64,000 nt of DNA from Luteimonas cucumeris (GCF_007830035.1 NZ_VLKN01000006.1:62001-126000), one strand, 5' to 3'; shown: positions 46,313 to 55,916, counted from the stretch's first letter. Numbers and translations are program-made. The notes: generated by a model not told the origin, from the letters alone.

Positions 46313-47035
46313 ATGTCGAAGTCGGAACGTTACCTGGCCTGCTATTCGGGCGTGCTCACCTTGGTCTTTGCCGCAGTCGTGCTGACCGGCGCCAGCGCGG
46401 CGCGGAGCGGCAAGTTCGATGAGATCGACGTACAGCGCATCAACGTGCGAGAGGCGGACGGCACGCTGCGGATGGTGATCTCCAACCACCAGCGTTTTCC
46501 CGGCCTGATCGTGAAAGGCAAGGAATATGCTCACAAGCGCCCGCAGGCCGGCATGCTCTTCTTCAACGATGAGGGCACCGAAAATGGCGGCCTGATCTTC
46601 GCCGGCAAGCGCGAGAACGGCAAGGTGACCGGTGCGGGCGGCAGCCTGACCTTCGACCAGTACGAGCACGACCAGGTCGTGCAACTGCTGGGCACGCAGG
46701 ACGACGGCAGGGAAATCGCCGGCATGATCGTCAGCGATCGCCCGCATCGTTCGATCGTCGCCGATATCGAGGAAAAGGCCAGGATCGACGCGATGCCGGA
46801 AGCCCAGCGCAAGAAGCTGATGCAGGAACGCTACACCAGCAACTATTACGGCCAGCAGCGCCTGTTCATCGGCAAGAACGACAGCAGGAGTTCGCTGGTG
46901 AACCTGAAGGATGGCAACGGCAAGACCCGGCTGCGTCTGCAGGTCGCCGCGGATGGCGCGGCCAGCATCGAATTTCTCGATGCCGACGGCAAGGTGCAGC
47001 GCACGCTGACGCCGGATTCGCTGGCTGCAAAGTAG
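46313..47035 (+). CDS. Membrane-anchored hypothetical protein
   Basis: The 240-residue protein has one N-terminal hydrophobic helix (YLACYSGVLTLVFAAVVLTG, about residues 7-26) that may be an uncleaved anchor. The remainder is hydrophilic, with two similar beta-rich stretches: QRINVREADGTLRMVISNHQ early and NLKDGNGKTRLRLQVAADGA late. The late one reads like a repeat of the early D-G-LR pattern. No family name is recognised. A hairpin terminator follows at 47048. It is probably a single-gene unit and periplasmic. Confidence 0.8.
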   Translation: MSKSERYLACYSGVLTLVFAAVVLTGASAARSGKFDEIDVQRINVREADGTLRMVISNHQRFPGLIVKGKEYAHKRPQAGMLFFNDEGTENGGLIFAGKRENGKVTGAGGSLTFDQYEHDQVVQLLGTQDDGREIAGMIVSDRPHRSIVADIEEKARIDAMPEAQRKKLMQERYTSNYYGQQRLFIGKNDSRSSLVNLKDGNGKTRLRLQVAADGAASIEFLDADGKVQRTLTPDSLAAK

Positions 47036-47047
47036 ACGTGGTGTAGC

Positions 47048-47070
47048 GCGGAGCTAACTCCGCTGCTTTT
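47048..47070 (+). terminator. Rho-independent terminator
   Basis: GCGGAG and CTCCGC form a six-base stem around CTAA, followed by TGCTTTT. It lies 12 bases after the preceding stop codon. Confidence 0.7.
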
Positions 47071-47215
47071 AGCTCTCCCCTTCATGGGACGGTTGGGTGG
47101 GACGGGTTTGGCTTTGATCTTCACGGCAACATCAACCCCATCCCCATCCCGGCCTTCCCCTTGAAGGGGAAGGAGACAAGCCAAAGCAGCGAAGCAAGCC
47201 CCACTCTGCAAGCTC

Positions 47216-48412
47216 TTACTGTGCGGCTGCCACTTCGACCGCCGCCCATACGCGCAGCAGGTTTTCGCCGAGGATCTTGCGGATGTCCTCGTCCTTGTAG
47301 CCGCGCGCCTGCAGGCCGGCGACCAGGTTCGGGAAGTCGGCGACGGTGCGCAGGCCGTCGGGCAGTTCGCCGCCGACGCCGTCGAAGTCGGAGCCGATGC
47401 CGACGTGGTCGATGCCGATCAACTTCACTGCGTAGTCGATCTGATCCAGCACCGCATCGATCTTCGTGACGGGTGCCGGATGCGCCTTGGCCCAGGCTGC
47501 CTCGAATGCTTCTTCGCTTTCCAGCGGCTTGCCGGCGGCCTTCAATTCGGCGTTGCGCTTGTTGAACTCGTTGATGGCGCGGAAGTGCGCCTGCGTGTTG
47601 GCAGCACTGACCGGATCGACGAAGGCGGTGCCGAACGGAATCTGCACCACGCCGCCTTTCTCGGCGACGGCCTTGGCCAGCTCGTCGCTGATGTTGCGCT
47701 CGAAGCCGGGTGTGAAATGACGGAAGGCGGAGTGGCTGGCGATCACCGGTGCCTTGCTCAGCGCGATCGTCTCGTGCGCCGATTCGTCCGAGATGTGCGA
47801 GACGTCGACCATGATGCCGAGCCGGTTCATCTCGGCGACCACCTGCTTGCCGAACGGGCTCAGCCCGTGCCACTTGCGTTCGACGCCATAGGACGAATCG
47901 GCCAGACGGTTGGCGGCGCTGTGGGCCAGCGTGATGTAGCGCACGCCGCGATCGAAGAAGACCTGAAGCTGCGACAGGTCATCGCCGATCGGTGCGGCGT
48001 TTTCCATGCCCAGCGGCAGCAGCACGCGTCCGCCCTGGCGCAGGCGCTCGACATCCTTCGGAGAATGCAGCAGCGCGAACTTGTCCGGATGGCGCGCCGC
48101 CAGCGCCTCGACGGCGTCGATCATCTCGTGGGCTACCTGCCGCGCGCTGCCGTCCGCATCCTGCTTGGCTGAGGTGTAGATCGACATGAACGCGACATCC
48201 AGGCCGCCGTCGCGCGCCCGTGGATAGTCAAACTCGAACTTGGGGGAAGCCTTGCCGAGGTCGGCCCAGTGCGACATCAGTCCGCCGGGTGCATCGATAT
48301 GGGTGTCGACGATGATGGCGTCCTGCGCCAGTTGTCGTGCAGTGGTGTCGGCAGCGAAGGCCGGCGAGGCGAGGGCGATCAGGATGGAAACGGCGACAGC
48401 TTTCAAACGCAT
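47216..48412 (-). CDS. Secreted membrane-type dipeptidase (M19, renal dipeptidase family)
   Basis: The 398-residue precursor has a signal peptide (MRLKAVAVSILIALASPAFA). The M19 metal motif VDTHIDAPGG supplies His and Asp. The bridging Glu is in LLPLGMENAAPIG. Other His ligands are in TLAHSAANRLADSSYG and in PVIASHSAFRHF. A late DHVGIGSDFDGVGGELPDGL is the family C-terminal signature. It cleaves dipeptides in the periplasm. It starts 22 bases after hutI on the same strand, so dipeptide hydrolysis and histidine catabolism may share a transcript. Confidence 0.93.
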   Translation of the reverse strand: MRLKAVAVSILIALASPAFAADTTARQLAQDAIIVDTHIDAPGGLMSHWADLGKASPKFEFDYPRARDGGLDVAFMSIYTSAKQDADGSARQVAHEMIDAVEALAARHPDKFALLHSPKDVERLRQGGRVLLPLGMENAAPIGDDLSQLQVFFDRGVRYITLAHSAANRLADSSYGVERKWHGLSPFGKQVVAEMNRLGIMVDVSHISDESAHETIALSKAPVIASHSAFRHFTPGFERNISDELAKAVAEKGGVVQIPFGTAFVDPVSAANTQAHFRAINEFNKRNAELKAAGKPLESEEAFEAAWAKAHPAPVTKIDAVLDQIDYAVKLIGIDHVGIGSDFDGVGGELPDGLRTVADFPNLVAGLQARGYKDEDIRKILGENLLRVWAAVEVAAAQ

Positions 48413-48434
48413 TGCATTCTCCCCAGCAGGTTGA

Positions 48435-49667
48435 TCAGGCGAGCCGTTGCCCACCTACGAAAATGGATTGCGCCAGCGCGCCCCCGAGCCAATAACAGAG
48501 TTCCGCCGGGCGCGCGATGGCCCAGTGCACGAAATCGGCGCGTGCGCCCATGCGCAGCACGCCGCGATCGCGCAGGCCCAGCGCACGCGCGCCATGCACG
48601 GTCGCGCCGCGCAGCGCCTCCTCGGGCGTCAGCTTGAAATGCGTGCACGCAAGCGACATCGCCAGACGCAGCGACTGCAGCGGCGAGGTGCCGGGATTGC
48701 AGTCGGTCGCCACCGCCATCGGTACCTGGTGCGCGCGGAACGCGTCCAGCGGCGGCAGCTTCGTCTCGCGCAGCACATGGAACGCGCCGGGCAGCAGCAC
48801 CGCCACCGTGCCGTGCTCGGCCATCGCCCGTACGCCCTCGGGCGAGGTGTGCTCGACGTGGTCCGCCGACAATCCGTCGAAGCCGGCCACCAGCGCGGCG
48901 CCATGGCCGTCGCTGAGCTGGTCGGCATGCAGCTTGACCGGAAGCCCCAGCGCGCGTGCCGCGTCGAAGACGCGCCGCGTCTGCGCGGCATCGAACCCGA
49001 TGCGCTCGCAGAACGCGTCGACGGCATCGACCAGGCCTTCGTCGTGCAGGCGCGGCAGCCACGCGCAGACCGCATCGATGTAGCCGTCGGCGTTGCCGCT
49101 GAATTCAGGCGGCAGCGCGTGCGCGCCGAGGAAGGTGGTGCGCACACCGACACCGAGTACCTCGCCGATGCGGCGCGCGACGCGCAGCATCTTGCGCTCG
49201 TTGTCGTAATCCAGGCCATAGCCGGACTTGATCTCGATCGTGGTGACGCCATCGGCGAGCAGCGCGCGCGCGCGCGGAAGCGATTGCGCCAGCAGCTCGT
49301 CCTCGCTCGCGGCACGGGTGGCACGTACGCTGGAAACGATGCCGCCACCGGCGCGCGCGATCTGTTCGTAGCTGGCGCCCTGCAGCCGCTGCTCGAATTC
49401 GCCGGCACGATCGCCCGCGAAAACGAGGTGCGTGTGGCAATCGACCAGGCCCGGGGTAATCCAGCCACCGCCGGCGTCGACCACCTGCTTCGCGACGACA
49501 TCGGGCGTATCCGCCAAGGCGGCGCGCGGTCCTACGAAAACCAGCCTGCCGTCATGCCAGCCGAGTGCGCCGTCTTCGATCGCGCCGTAACCGGCCTCCG
49601 CATCGAGCGTGGCCAGCGCGGCGCCAACGATCAGTCCATCCCAGCGGTTGTCGACGGCAGCGGTCAT
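48435..49667 (-). CDS. hutI: Imidazolonepropionase
   Basis: The 410-residue amidohydrolase has the HutI layout. A short N-terminal beta part is followed by [20 protein letters not shown] with the metal His pair. [44 protein letters not shown] and [20 protein letters not shown] follow in order. It opens the imidazolone ring to N-formimino-glutamate, step three of histidine degradation. It diverges from hutF, with 66 bases between the starts. ATG 49667 fits the family N terminus. Confidence 0.96.
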   Translation of the reverse strand: MTAAVDNRWDGLIVGAALATLDAEAGYGAIEDGALGWHDGRLVFVGPRAALADTPDVVAKQVVDAGGGWITPGLVDCHTHLVFAGDRAGEFEQRLQGASYEQIARAGGGIVSSVRATRAASEDELLAQSLPRARALLADGVTTIEIKSGYGLDYDNERKMLRVARRIGEVLGVGVRTTFLGAHALPPEFSGNADGYIDAVCAWLPRLHDEGLVDAVDAFCERIGFDAAQTRRVFDAARALGLPVKLHADQLSDGHGAALVAGFDGLSADHVEHTSPEGVRAMAEHGTVAVLLPGAFHVLRETKLPPLDAFRAHQVPMAVATDCNPGTSPLQSLRLAMSLACTHFKLTPEEALRGATVHGARALGLRDRGVLRMGARADFVHWAIARPAELCYWLGGALAQSIFVGGQRLA

Positions 49668-49733
49668 GCGCCGATTGTAAGGGCTGCATCCGGATCGGTC
49701 GCATTGCGGCTTGAGCCGGGTCAGAATGCCGCC

Positions 49734-50996
49734 ATGAGCGACGCGACGAGCTGGACACCGACAGGCTGGAAGCACGATGCCGCGCACGCCGGCTGGACCT
49801 TGCCTGGTATCGCCAACCTGCATTCGCACGCGTTCCAGCGCGCGATGGCGGGCATGGCCGAGCGGCAGACGCATCCCCAGGATTCGTTCTGGACCTGGCG
49901 CGAGACCATGTACCGGATGGCGGCGCGTTTCGACCCCGACAGGCTGCGCGCCGTGGCCGCGCAGCTGTATGCCGAAATGCTGGAAGCCGGCTACACCACC
50001 GTCTGCGAGTTCCACTATCTCCATCACGCGCCGGACGGCCAGCCCTATGCCGATCCGGCCGCGATGTCGCGCGCCCTGATCGCCGCTGCGCGCGATACCG
50101 GCATCCGCATGACCTTGCTGCCGGTGCTGTACATGACTGGCGGTTTCGACGGGCGTGAACTCACGCAGCGACAGCGCCGCTTCGGACATTCGATCGACGG
50201 TTACCTGCGCCTGCTGGAATCGCTGCGCGCGCAGGAAAACGAAGGCCTGCGCATCGGCTGCGCGCTGCACAGCCTGCGCGCGGTTCCGCCGGACGCGATG
50301 CAGGAGGTACTGGCGGCGTTGCCGCAGGAGATGCGCGTCCATATCCACATCGCCGAACAGATCGGCGAAGTGCAGGACTGCACCGCGATCCGTGGCGCGC
50401 GCCCGGTCGAATGGTTGTTGTCCAATGCCGCGGTTGATCCGCGCTGGACGCTGGTGCATGCCACCCACTTGACCCCGGCCGAAGTGCGCGGCGTCGCCCG
50501 CAGCGGCGCCACCGTGGCGATCTGCCCGACCACCGAGGCCAACCTCGGCGACGGCCTGTTCCCGCTACGCGACTACCTGGCGGCGAACGGCGCCTGGGGC
50601 ATCGGTTCGGATTCGCATATCTCGGTGTCGCCGGTGGAGGAACTGCGCTGGCTGGAATACGGCCAGCGCCTGCACACGCGCCATCGCAACATCGCCGTGC
50701 GCGAGGATTCGCCCAGCGTCGGCGAGACACTGCTGCACGGAGTCGTGGCCAGCGCGGCCAATTCGACCGGGTTCGACACTTCAGGCGACGACGTCAGCCT
50801 CGACGCCGATGCGCCGCAGCTGGCGGGCGCCCATGCCGACGACGTCGTCGACCGCTGGATATTCAGCGGCAACCGCAATCTCGTCGATCGTGTCGTGGTC
50901 GATGGCCGGCGCGTGGTCGAGGCTGGCCGCCATGTCGACCGCGAGCGCATCGCCGCCGGATACCGGCGCGCGATTGCGGCATTGAACGCGCACTGA
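49734..50996 (+). CDS. hutF: Formimidoylglutamate deiminase
   Basis: The 420-residue amidohydrolase has strong HutF signatures: [20 protein letters not shown] with metal His, [60 protein letters not shown] and [20 protein letters not shown]. It converts N-formimino-glutamate to N-formyl-glutamate. It is about 30 residues shorter than the Pseudomonas enzyme (about 453). The N-terminal strand region is reduced, and the C-terminal segment before ADAPQLAG lacks the usual ADLLVLD-type strand. All catalytic blocks are intact, so it is likely active. Confidence 0.93.
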   Translation: MSDATSWTPTGWKHDAAHAGWTLPGIANLHSHAFQRAMAGMAERQTHPQDSFWTWRETMYRMAARFDPDRLRAVAAQLYAEMLEAGYTTVCEFHYLHHAPDGQPYADPAAMSRALIAAARDTGIRMTLLPVLYMTGGFDGRELTQRQRRFGHSIDGYLRLLESLRAQENEGLRIGCALHSLRAVPPDAMQEVLAALPQEMRVHIHIAEQIGEVQDCTAIRGARPVEWLLSNAAVDPRWTLVHATHLTPAEVRGVARSGATVAICPTTEANLGDGLFPLRDYLAANGAWGIGSDSHISVSPVEELRWLEYGQRLHTRHRNIAVREDSPSVGETLLHGVVASAANSTGFDTSGDDVSLDADAPQLAGAHADDVVDRWIFSGNRNLVDRVVVDGRRVVEAGRHVDRERIAAGYRRAIAALNAH

Positions 50997-51009
50997 CGGC
51001 TTGCAACGT

Positions 51010-51042
51010 GGATCGCCGGCGCGCGGGGCGCCGCCGGCGATC
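51010..51042. terminator. Hairpin between convergent hutF and EF-hand genes
   Basis: GGATCGCCGGCG (51010-51021) pairs perfectly with CGCCGGCGATCC (51031-51042). It lies between two convergent stop codons and could end both transcripts, though no T tract follows. Confidence 0.5.
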
Positions 51043-51062
51043 CATCCCCTGACGGATGCGGC

Positions 51063-51464
51063 TTACTTCTTGGCGGTCGGGAATTCCGCGCCGGCGAGGT
51101 AGCCATCCTTGTTGGTGTCGAGGCGGTCGAAACCGGCACGCAGCTGGCTGTCGAACTGCGCGCGCGACAGCTTCTGGCCCGGCTGCGGCTTGGGCTGTTG
51201 CGGCAGTTCCGCGCTTTCCAGCACGCCGTCCTTGTTGACGTCGAGGCGGGTGAAGTTGTCGGCCATCGCATTGCGATATTCATCCCAGCTGGCGCGATGG
51301 TCGCCGTCGACATCGCGCGGATCCTTGCGGGGCTGCGTGGCCGCGTCCTGTTTGGCCGCTGGTGCGGCGCCGGTCTGCGGGGCAGTGGTCTGTGCCGATA
51401 CGGCCGTTGCGACAAAGGCGCCGGCCACCAGGCCGGAGGCAGCGACTAGTACGAGTTTACGCAT
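51063..51464 (-). CDS. Exported EF-hand calcium-binding protein
   Basis: The 133-residue precursor starts MRKLVLVAASGLVAGAFVAT and is probably cleaved after VSA. Two canonical EF-hand loops are clear: DVNKDGVLESAE and DTNKDGYLAGAE. A third, weaker loop (DVDGDHRASWDE) lies before them. It would bind calcium in the periplasm; the partner is unknown. It lies downstream of the phosphodiesterase lipoprotein gene with 34 bases between them on the same strand, so both may be co-transcribed. Confidence 0.9.
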   Translation of the reverse strand: MRKLVLVAASGLVAGAFVATAVSAQTTAPQTGAAPAAKQDAATQPRKDPRDVDGDHRASWDEYRNAMADNFTRLDVNKDGVLESAELPQQPKPQPGQKLSRAQFDSQLRAGFDRLDTNKDGYLAGAEFPTAKK

Positions 51465-51498
51465 GGGCGGTCTCCTTCCGAGGGTGCCAATACCAACG

Positions 51499-52752
51499 TC
51501 AATCCGCGTGGGTGGCGGCCACGCCAGGCCGCAATGCCGGCAGCAGCCGGCCCGGGTCGCCGTCGTTTGCGGCGGGGCGAATGCCAAGCAGCTGCGCCAG
51601 CAACGGATACACGTCGACGTTGTCGAACGGTGGCAACACCACGCCACTGTGGAAGGCGGGGCCGTGTGCGATGAACAGGGCGCGCATCGACGGCAGGGCC
51701 GGATCGAAGCCATGCGAGCCGCGCGTCCCCTCCTTCGGGCGCTGCTCCAGCACCGCGCGCGGCAGCGCGTCCCAGCCTTCATGCATCTGGCACACGATAG
51801 GCGGGATCCGTGGATGGCTGCCGTAATCCCAGCGCACCGGCAGTTCGCCCTTGCGCCAGCAGTCGTACTGCGGATGCGCGCCGAGCAGCCGTGCTTCGAC
51901 CTGCGCCTTGCGGCCTGGTTGGGGCGCGATGCCGATCGACTGGCCGATCGAGACCACCGTCGCGTCCGCCGGCGGCACCATGTCCTCGACCGCGATCGCG
52001 TGTCCGGGCGCGACCGTGGCCATGCCGTGGTCGGAAACCACGATCAGGTTGGTGCGATCGAGCAGGCCGCGCGCAGCCAGGCGGCGCAGCAGCCGCCCGA
52101 TCGCGGCATCGGTCTCGACGATTGCCGCGCGCGTCTGCGCCGAATCCGGCCCGGTTTCGTGCGCGGCCTTGTCCACCTTCTCGAAGTACAACGTCGCCAG
52201 CTGCGGTTGCCGCGCGGCCGGAACATCCAGCCAGGCGACGAGCTGGTCCACGCGCGTGTCGAACGGCACGGCGTAGTCGAACGGTTTCCAATGGGTCGGT
52301 CGCATGCCGTCGATCTCGGCCTCGCTGCCGGGCCAGAACATGGTCGCGCTGCGCAGGCCCGCCTTCTGCGCGCCGATCCAGATCGGCTCGCCGCCCCACC
52401 AGGCGCCATTGCCAACCGCATGGCGGTCGGACAGGCGGAACCCACCCAATGATTCGTCGCGCATCGTGTTGTGGACAATGCCGTGGCGATCCGGTCGCAA
52501 GCCGGTGACCAGCGTGTAGTGGTTCGGGAATGTCAGCGACGGATAGGACGGATTCATCCACTCCGCGCGGACGCCTTCGCGGGCAAGCCGCGCCAGGTTC
52601 GGCGCGAGGCCGGCGTCCAGATAGCGTGGATGGAAGGCATCGATCGATACCAGCAGCACGATCGGCGGCGCCTCGCGCGCTGCCGGCACGCTGGCACAAC
52701 CCTGCAGAAGCAGGGCGGACAGGAACAAGGGAAGGAAGTGACGCAGGCGCAT
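51499..52752 (-). CDS. Nucleotide pyrophosphatase/phosphodiesterase-type lipoprotein
   Basis: The 417-residue protein starts MRLRHFLPLFLSALLLQGCA with lipobox LLQGC, so it is a lipoprotein. Alkaline-phosphatase superfamily zinc motifs follow: LLVSIDAFHPRYL (Asp), the catalytic Thr in PSYPSLTFPNHYTLVTGLRP, EKVDKAAHETGPDS, and IVVSDHGMATV. The late segment with GSHGFDP has another ligand. Members of the NPP family cleave nucleotides and related diesters; the Xanthomonas enzyme is the model. Location would be the outer face of the inner membrane or the outer membrane. Confidence 0.92.
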   Translation of the reverse strand: MRLRHFLPLFLSALLLQGCASVPAAREAPPIVLLVSIDAFHPRYLDAGLAPNLARLAREGVRAEWMNPSYPSLTFPNHYTLVTGLRPDRHGIVHNTMRDESLGGFRLSDRHAVGNGAWWGGEPIWIGAQKAGLRSATMFWPGSEAEIDGMRPTHWKPFDYAVPFDTRVDQLVAWLDVPAARQPQLATLYFEKVDKAAHETGPDSAQTRAAIVETDAAIGRLLRRLAARGLLDRTNLIVVSDHGMATVAPGHAIAVEDMVPPADATVVSIGQSIGIAPQPGRKAQVEARLLGAHPQYDCWRKGELPVRWDYGSHPRIPPIVCQMHEGWDALPRAVLEQRPKEGTRGSHGFDPALPSMRALFIAHGPAFHSGVVLPPFDNVDVYPLLAQLLGIRPAANDGDPGRLLPALRPGVAATHAD

Positions 52753-52867
52753 GCATTTCCGGAACGATGGAATGCGTGAAGCATGTCAGAGCGGGAAGGA
52801 CTTTTCATGACGGGCGCTGCGGCGTGCAAGCGCCTCAAGGGCGCGAGTCCCCTCAAGAAAGAAGCAT

Positions 52868-52972
52868 TGTCATCCCGAACGCAGTGAGGGACCTGCTTGA
52901 TCTGCGGCTGACAAACCCAGAAGCAGATCCCTTACTGCGTTCGGGATGACAAGTGATGCGTTTGGGATGACA
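52868..52972. repeat. REP-like inverted repeat, gtcatcccgaac family
   Basis: TTGTCATCCCGAACGCAGTG continuing AGGGACCTGCTT pairs with AAGCAGATCCCTTACTGCGT and then TCGGGATGACA. A further half unit, TGCGTTTGGGATGACAG, follows at 52956. Same family as 14131. It lies between two minus-strand genes. Confidence 0.85.
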
Positions 52973-53002
52973 GAAGGGAGGCCGGATACGCAAGGACGCG
53001 TT

Positions 53003-53515
53003 TCAGCCGAACAGATCGCCCGTCACCGGTTTCGCTTCCTCCACCGCCAGCGCACCCTCCAGCCGCAACAACGCCGCTTTCGTGGGCAGTCCGCCGCCGA
53101 AGCCGGTCAGGCTGCCGTCGGCGCCGATCACCCGATGGCAGGGCAGCACGATCGGGATCGGGTTGCGTCCGTTCGCGGCGCCGACCGCACGCGCCGCCTC
53201 CGGTTCGCCGATGCATCGGGCCAGCTGGCCGTAGCTCCAGGTCACGCCGTAGGGAATCGTCGCCAGCGTGTTCCAGACCAGTACCTGGAAGGGTGTGCCC
53301 GCAGGCTTCAGGTCGAGCTCGAACCCGCATCGTTCGCCGGCGAAATATTCTTCCAGTTGCCGGCGCGCGTGTGCCACGCGCGGCGGCGAACGCAGCCATG
53401 CACCGCGGCCTGAGACGTCGTAACGGTTACGATCGAACAGGATATGGCGGATGCCTTCCGCATCTGCGGCGACCACCAGTTTGCCGATCGGCGTCTGGAA
53501 ATCATCGAACCACAT
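53003..53515 (-). CDS. ogt: Methylated-DNA-protein-cysteine methyltransferase
   Basis: The 170-residue protein starts MWFDDFQTPIGKLVVAADAE. The methyl-acceptor motif is visible as NPIPIVLPCHRVIGADGSLT, with Cys in PCHR. TPFQVLVWNTLATIPYG and TWSYGQLARCIGEPEAARAV, which carries the helix-turn-helix arginine finger region, precede it. It repairs O6-methylguanine. Its start overlaps the end of the Ada-AlkA fusion gene by 14 bases, so both alkylation-repair genes are translated from one transcript. Confidence 0.95.
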   Translation of the reverse strand: MWFDDFQTPIGKLVVAADAEGIRHILFDRNRYDVSGRGAWLRSPPRVAHARRQLEEYFAGERCGFELDLKPAGTPFQVLVWNTLATIPYGVTWSYGQLARCIGEPEAARAVGAANGRNPIPIVLPCHRVIGADGSLTGFGGGLPTKAALLRLEGALAVEEAKPVTGDLFG

Positions 53516-55025
53516 CGGCCTGTTTCCTCCGTTCGTTTTTTGCTGCCGCATCATCGCCGGCCAGGTGCCACAACTGCAGCACCGCATAGGCGCGCCACGG
53601 CCGCCACGGTTGCGCGCGGGCATCGGTGGCGCGCTCGCTCAGGCGCTGGCCATCGCCGCTGGTGGCGCCGCCCAGCACCTGCTGCAGCACCAGGTCGCCG
53701 GCCGGGAATGCATCCGGATGGCCGAGTGCACGCATCGCGACGTACTGTGCGGTCCAGGGGCCGATGCCGGGCAGCGCGGTGAAGCGTGCGATGAAGTCGT
53801 CGAGACGCTGGCCCGCGTCGAAGTCGATGCGGCCGTCGATCACACCGCGCGCCAGCGAGCGCAGCGTCGCGGCGCGCGAGCGCGGCAGCCCGATCGACTC
53901 CAGCGGTGCATCGACCAGCCGCTGCGGCGTCGGGAACACGCGCGTCAGTCCGGTCTGCTCCGCTGTCTGGTGCGCGACCGACACCGGTTCGCCATGCGCG
54001 TCGACCAGCCTTCGCGCCAGCGTGGTCGCGCCGGCCACGCTCACCTGCTGGCCGAGCACGGCGCGCACCGCCACCTCGAAGCCGTCCCAACCGCCCGGCA
54101 CGCGCAGCCCCGGACGCCTGCGGACCGCCTTCGCCAGCAGTGGTTCGCCCTTGAACGCGGCGTGCACCTCCTGCAGGTCCGCATCCAGGTCGAAGATCCG
54201 GCGCACGCGGCGCACGATGTCGGGAATCGCACGCGGATCGACATCGGAGATCTGCAGCGACAGTTCCGGCCGGCTCGCGTGTGCGGTCACGCAGATCCAG
54301 GCCGGCGCGTCGATCGGCCCGAGCACGCGTTCGTAACGATCTTCGCCGACACGTTCGATGCCCGGGATCGCGCGCTTGGCCAGGAAGGCCAGCATCGCCG
54401 CGAAATCCAGCGGCGGCCGATAACCGAGGCGCAACGTCAACGCGTTGCCCGGCGTTTCGCCATGCTGGCGGCGGATCGCGCTCGGCGCCATGCCGCAGCC
54501 TTCCTGGAACGCCGCGTTGAAGCGGCGCAGGCTGTTGAAGCCGGCCGCCAGCGCGACCTGCGTCACCGGCAATGCGGTTTCCGTGAGCAGTTGCTTCGCC
54601 AGCAGCAGGCGGCGCGTGGTGTGCACCGCGAGCGGCGTCGCACCGGTGTGCGCCAGGAAGATGCGTCGCAATTGTCTTCCGCCCACGCCGACACGCTGCG
54701 CCAGCGCGTCCACCGACGCGTCCTGCAGTGCGCCGTCTGCCACCAGTGCCAATGCACGCTGCACGACGTCCTCGCCGCCGCGCGCCAGCGCTTCCGGCGA
54801 CAGTTCCGGCCGGCAGCGCAGGCACGGGCGATAACCCGCAGCCGCGGCGGCGGCGGCCGTCGGGTAATAGGTGATGTTGTGGCGTTTCGGCGTCGGCGCC
54901 GGACAGACTGGACGGCAATAGATGCCGGTGCTGCGCACAGCGGTGAAGAACAGGCCATCGAAGCGCGCGTCCTTGGCGGCACGGGCGCGATCGCAGGCTT
55001 CGGCGGGGGGCAGGGTCGTGTGCAT
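53502..55025 (-). CDS. AdaA-type regulator fused to AlkA-type 3-methyladenine DNA glycosylase
   Basis: The 507-residue protein has three parts. An Ada-type zinc domain (about 1-85) has GLFFTAVRSTGIYCRPVCPA and CLRCRPEL supplying the four cysteines. An AraC-type helix-turn-helix (about 90-190) has LAQRVGVGGRQLRRIFLAHT and a second motif. An AlkA glycosylase domain from about 195 to 490 has the catalytic Asp region LPGIGPWTAQYVAMRALGHP followed by DAFPAGD. It senses methyl-phosphotriesters and removes alkylated bases. ogt is translated downstream with overlap, making an adaptive-response-like unit. Confidence 0.93.
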   Translation of the reverse strand: MHTTLPPAEACDRARAAKDARFDGLFFTAVRSTGIYCRPVCPAPTPKRHNITYYPTAAAAAAAGYRPCLRCRPELSPEALARGGEDVVQRALALVADGALQDASVDALAQRVGVGGRQLRRIFLAHTGATPLAVHTTRRLLLAKQLLTETALPVTQVALAAGFNSLRRFNAAFQEGCGMAPSAIRRQHGETPGNALTLRLGYRPPLDFAAMLAFLAKRAIPGIERVGEDRYERVLGPIDAPAWICVTAHASRPELSLQISDVDPRAIPDIVRRVRRIFDLDADLQEVHAAFKGEPLLAKAVRRRPGLRVPGGWDGFEVAVRAVLGQQVSVAGATTLARRLVDAHGEPVSVAHQTAEQTGLTRVFPTPQRLVDAPLESIGLPRSRAATLRSLARGVIDGRIDFDAGQRLDDFIARFTALPGIGPWTAQYVAMRALGHPDAFPAGDLVLQQVLGGATSGDGQRLSERATDARAQPWRPWRAYAVLQLWHLAGDDAAAKNERRKQADVVR

Positions 55026-55127
55026 GGACCCATCATAGGCCGGTTGGCCGCCAGAACTAGCCGTTTTCGGACATCAATGATCGTCCGGCGCGGATCGCGA
55101 AATGCGCGGCCGGGAAAGCCCGCCTTC

Positions 55128-55856
55128 TCAACAATCCGTGGATGAGCCCGCCGCATGCCGCAGTCCGCGCAGCAGATGCCTGCGGAACGTTTCGTCGGCG
55201 TAGATTTCCGCACGGTGGCCCAGGCCGGTGTACCAGGCGCGCCCCTTGCCGGAGGCATGGCACCACGCGATCGGATGATCCGCGCCCATCGTGCCGCCGG
55301 TGTAGCCGCGCTCGTCGATGGTCGCGACCACGCGCACGCGCGGCCGCGGATTGCTGCGGTAGTTGTACAACTCGTCCGTAACCTGCCACTCGCGACCGTG
55401 TGTCGCGATGCCGTCCTGGGCGAACGACAGCCGCGTCTTCTGCAATCCCGGCGGGTGGCTGCGGAACCAGGCGCCGACGAGCGATTCGTACCAGGGCCAG
55501 TCGTACTCGGTATCGGCGGCGGAATGGATGCCGACATAGCCGCCGCCGCGCTCGATGTATTCGCGCAACGCCGCCTGTTGTGTCTCGTCCAGCACGTCGC
55601 CGGTCGTATTCGCGAACACCACCACGCGATAGCGCGCGAGGTTGCGTGGCGAGAACGCAGTCGAGTCCTCGCCATGGTCCACCTGCCAGCCGAGCCCGGC
55701 ACCGAGCATGCGCAAGATGTCGACCGCGACAGGAATCGAGTCGTGGCGGAAACCGCCGGTCTTGGTGAATACGAGCATGCGCGCGGGATCGTCCGCAGGC
55801 GCCGCCGCGGTTGCCGTCAGGCACAGGAACAACAGCAGGGCGAGTATGTATTTCAT
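55128..55856 (-). CDS. Secreted ThuA-like domain protein
   Basis: The 242-residue precursor starts [20 protein letters not shown] and is probably cleaved near AAA. The domain has [20 protein letters not shown], then [20 protein letters not shown] and [20 protein letters not shown], the pattern of ThuA-like trehalose-utilisation proteins with a class-I amidotransferase-like fold. [21 protein letters not shown] segment ends the core. The biochemical role is unclear in this family; some bind or modify carbohydrates. It diverges from hutU with 60 bases between the starts. Confidence 0.9.
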   Translation of the reverse strand: MKYILALLLFLCLTATAAAPADDPARMLVFTKTGGFRHDSIPVAVDILRMLGAGLGWQVDHGEDSTAFSPRNLARYRVVVFANTTGDVLDETQQAALREYIERGGGYVGIHSAADTEYDWPWYESLVGAWFRSHPPGLQKTRLSFAQDGIATHGREWQVTDELYNYRSNPRPRVRVVATIDERGYTGGTMGADHPIAWCHASGKGRAWYTGLGHRAEIYADETFRRHLLRGLRHAAGSSTDC

Positions 55857-55860
55857 TGGT

Positions 55861-55889
55861 CTGCATCCGTCCCTGCGCTGGGCGATAAT
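55861..55889 (+). promoter_or_regulatory. Candidate promoter of hutU
   Basis: CTGCAT (55861-55866), a 17-base spacer and GATAAT (55884-55889) resemble a sigma-70 promoter, with transcription expected near 55896 and ATG at 55917. No HutC-type operator palindrome is evident. Confidence 0.35.
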
Positions 55890-55916
55890 CGCACCTCTCG
55901 ATTCTGGCCCGTCCGC

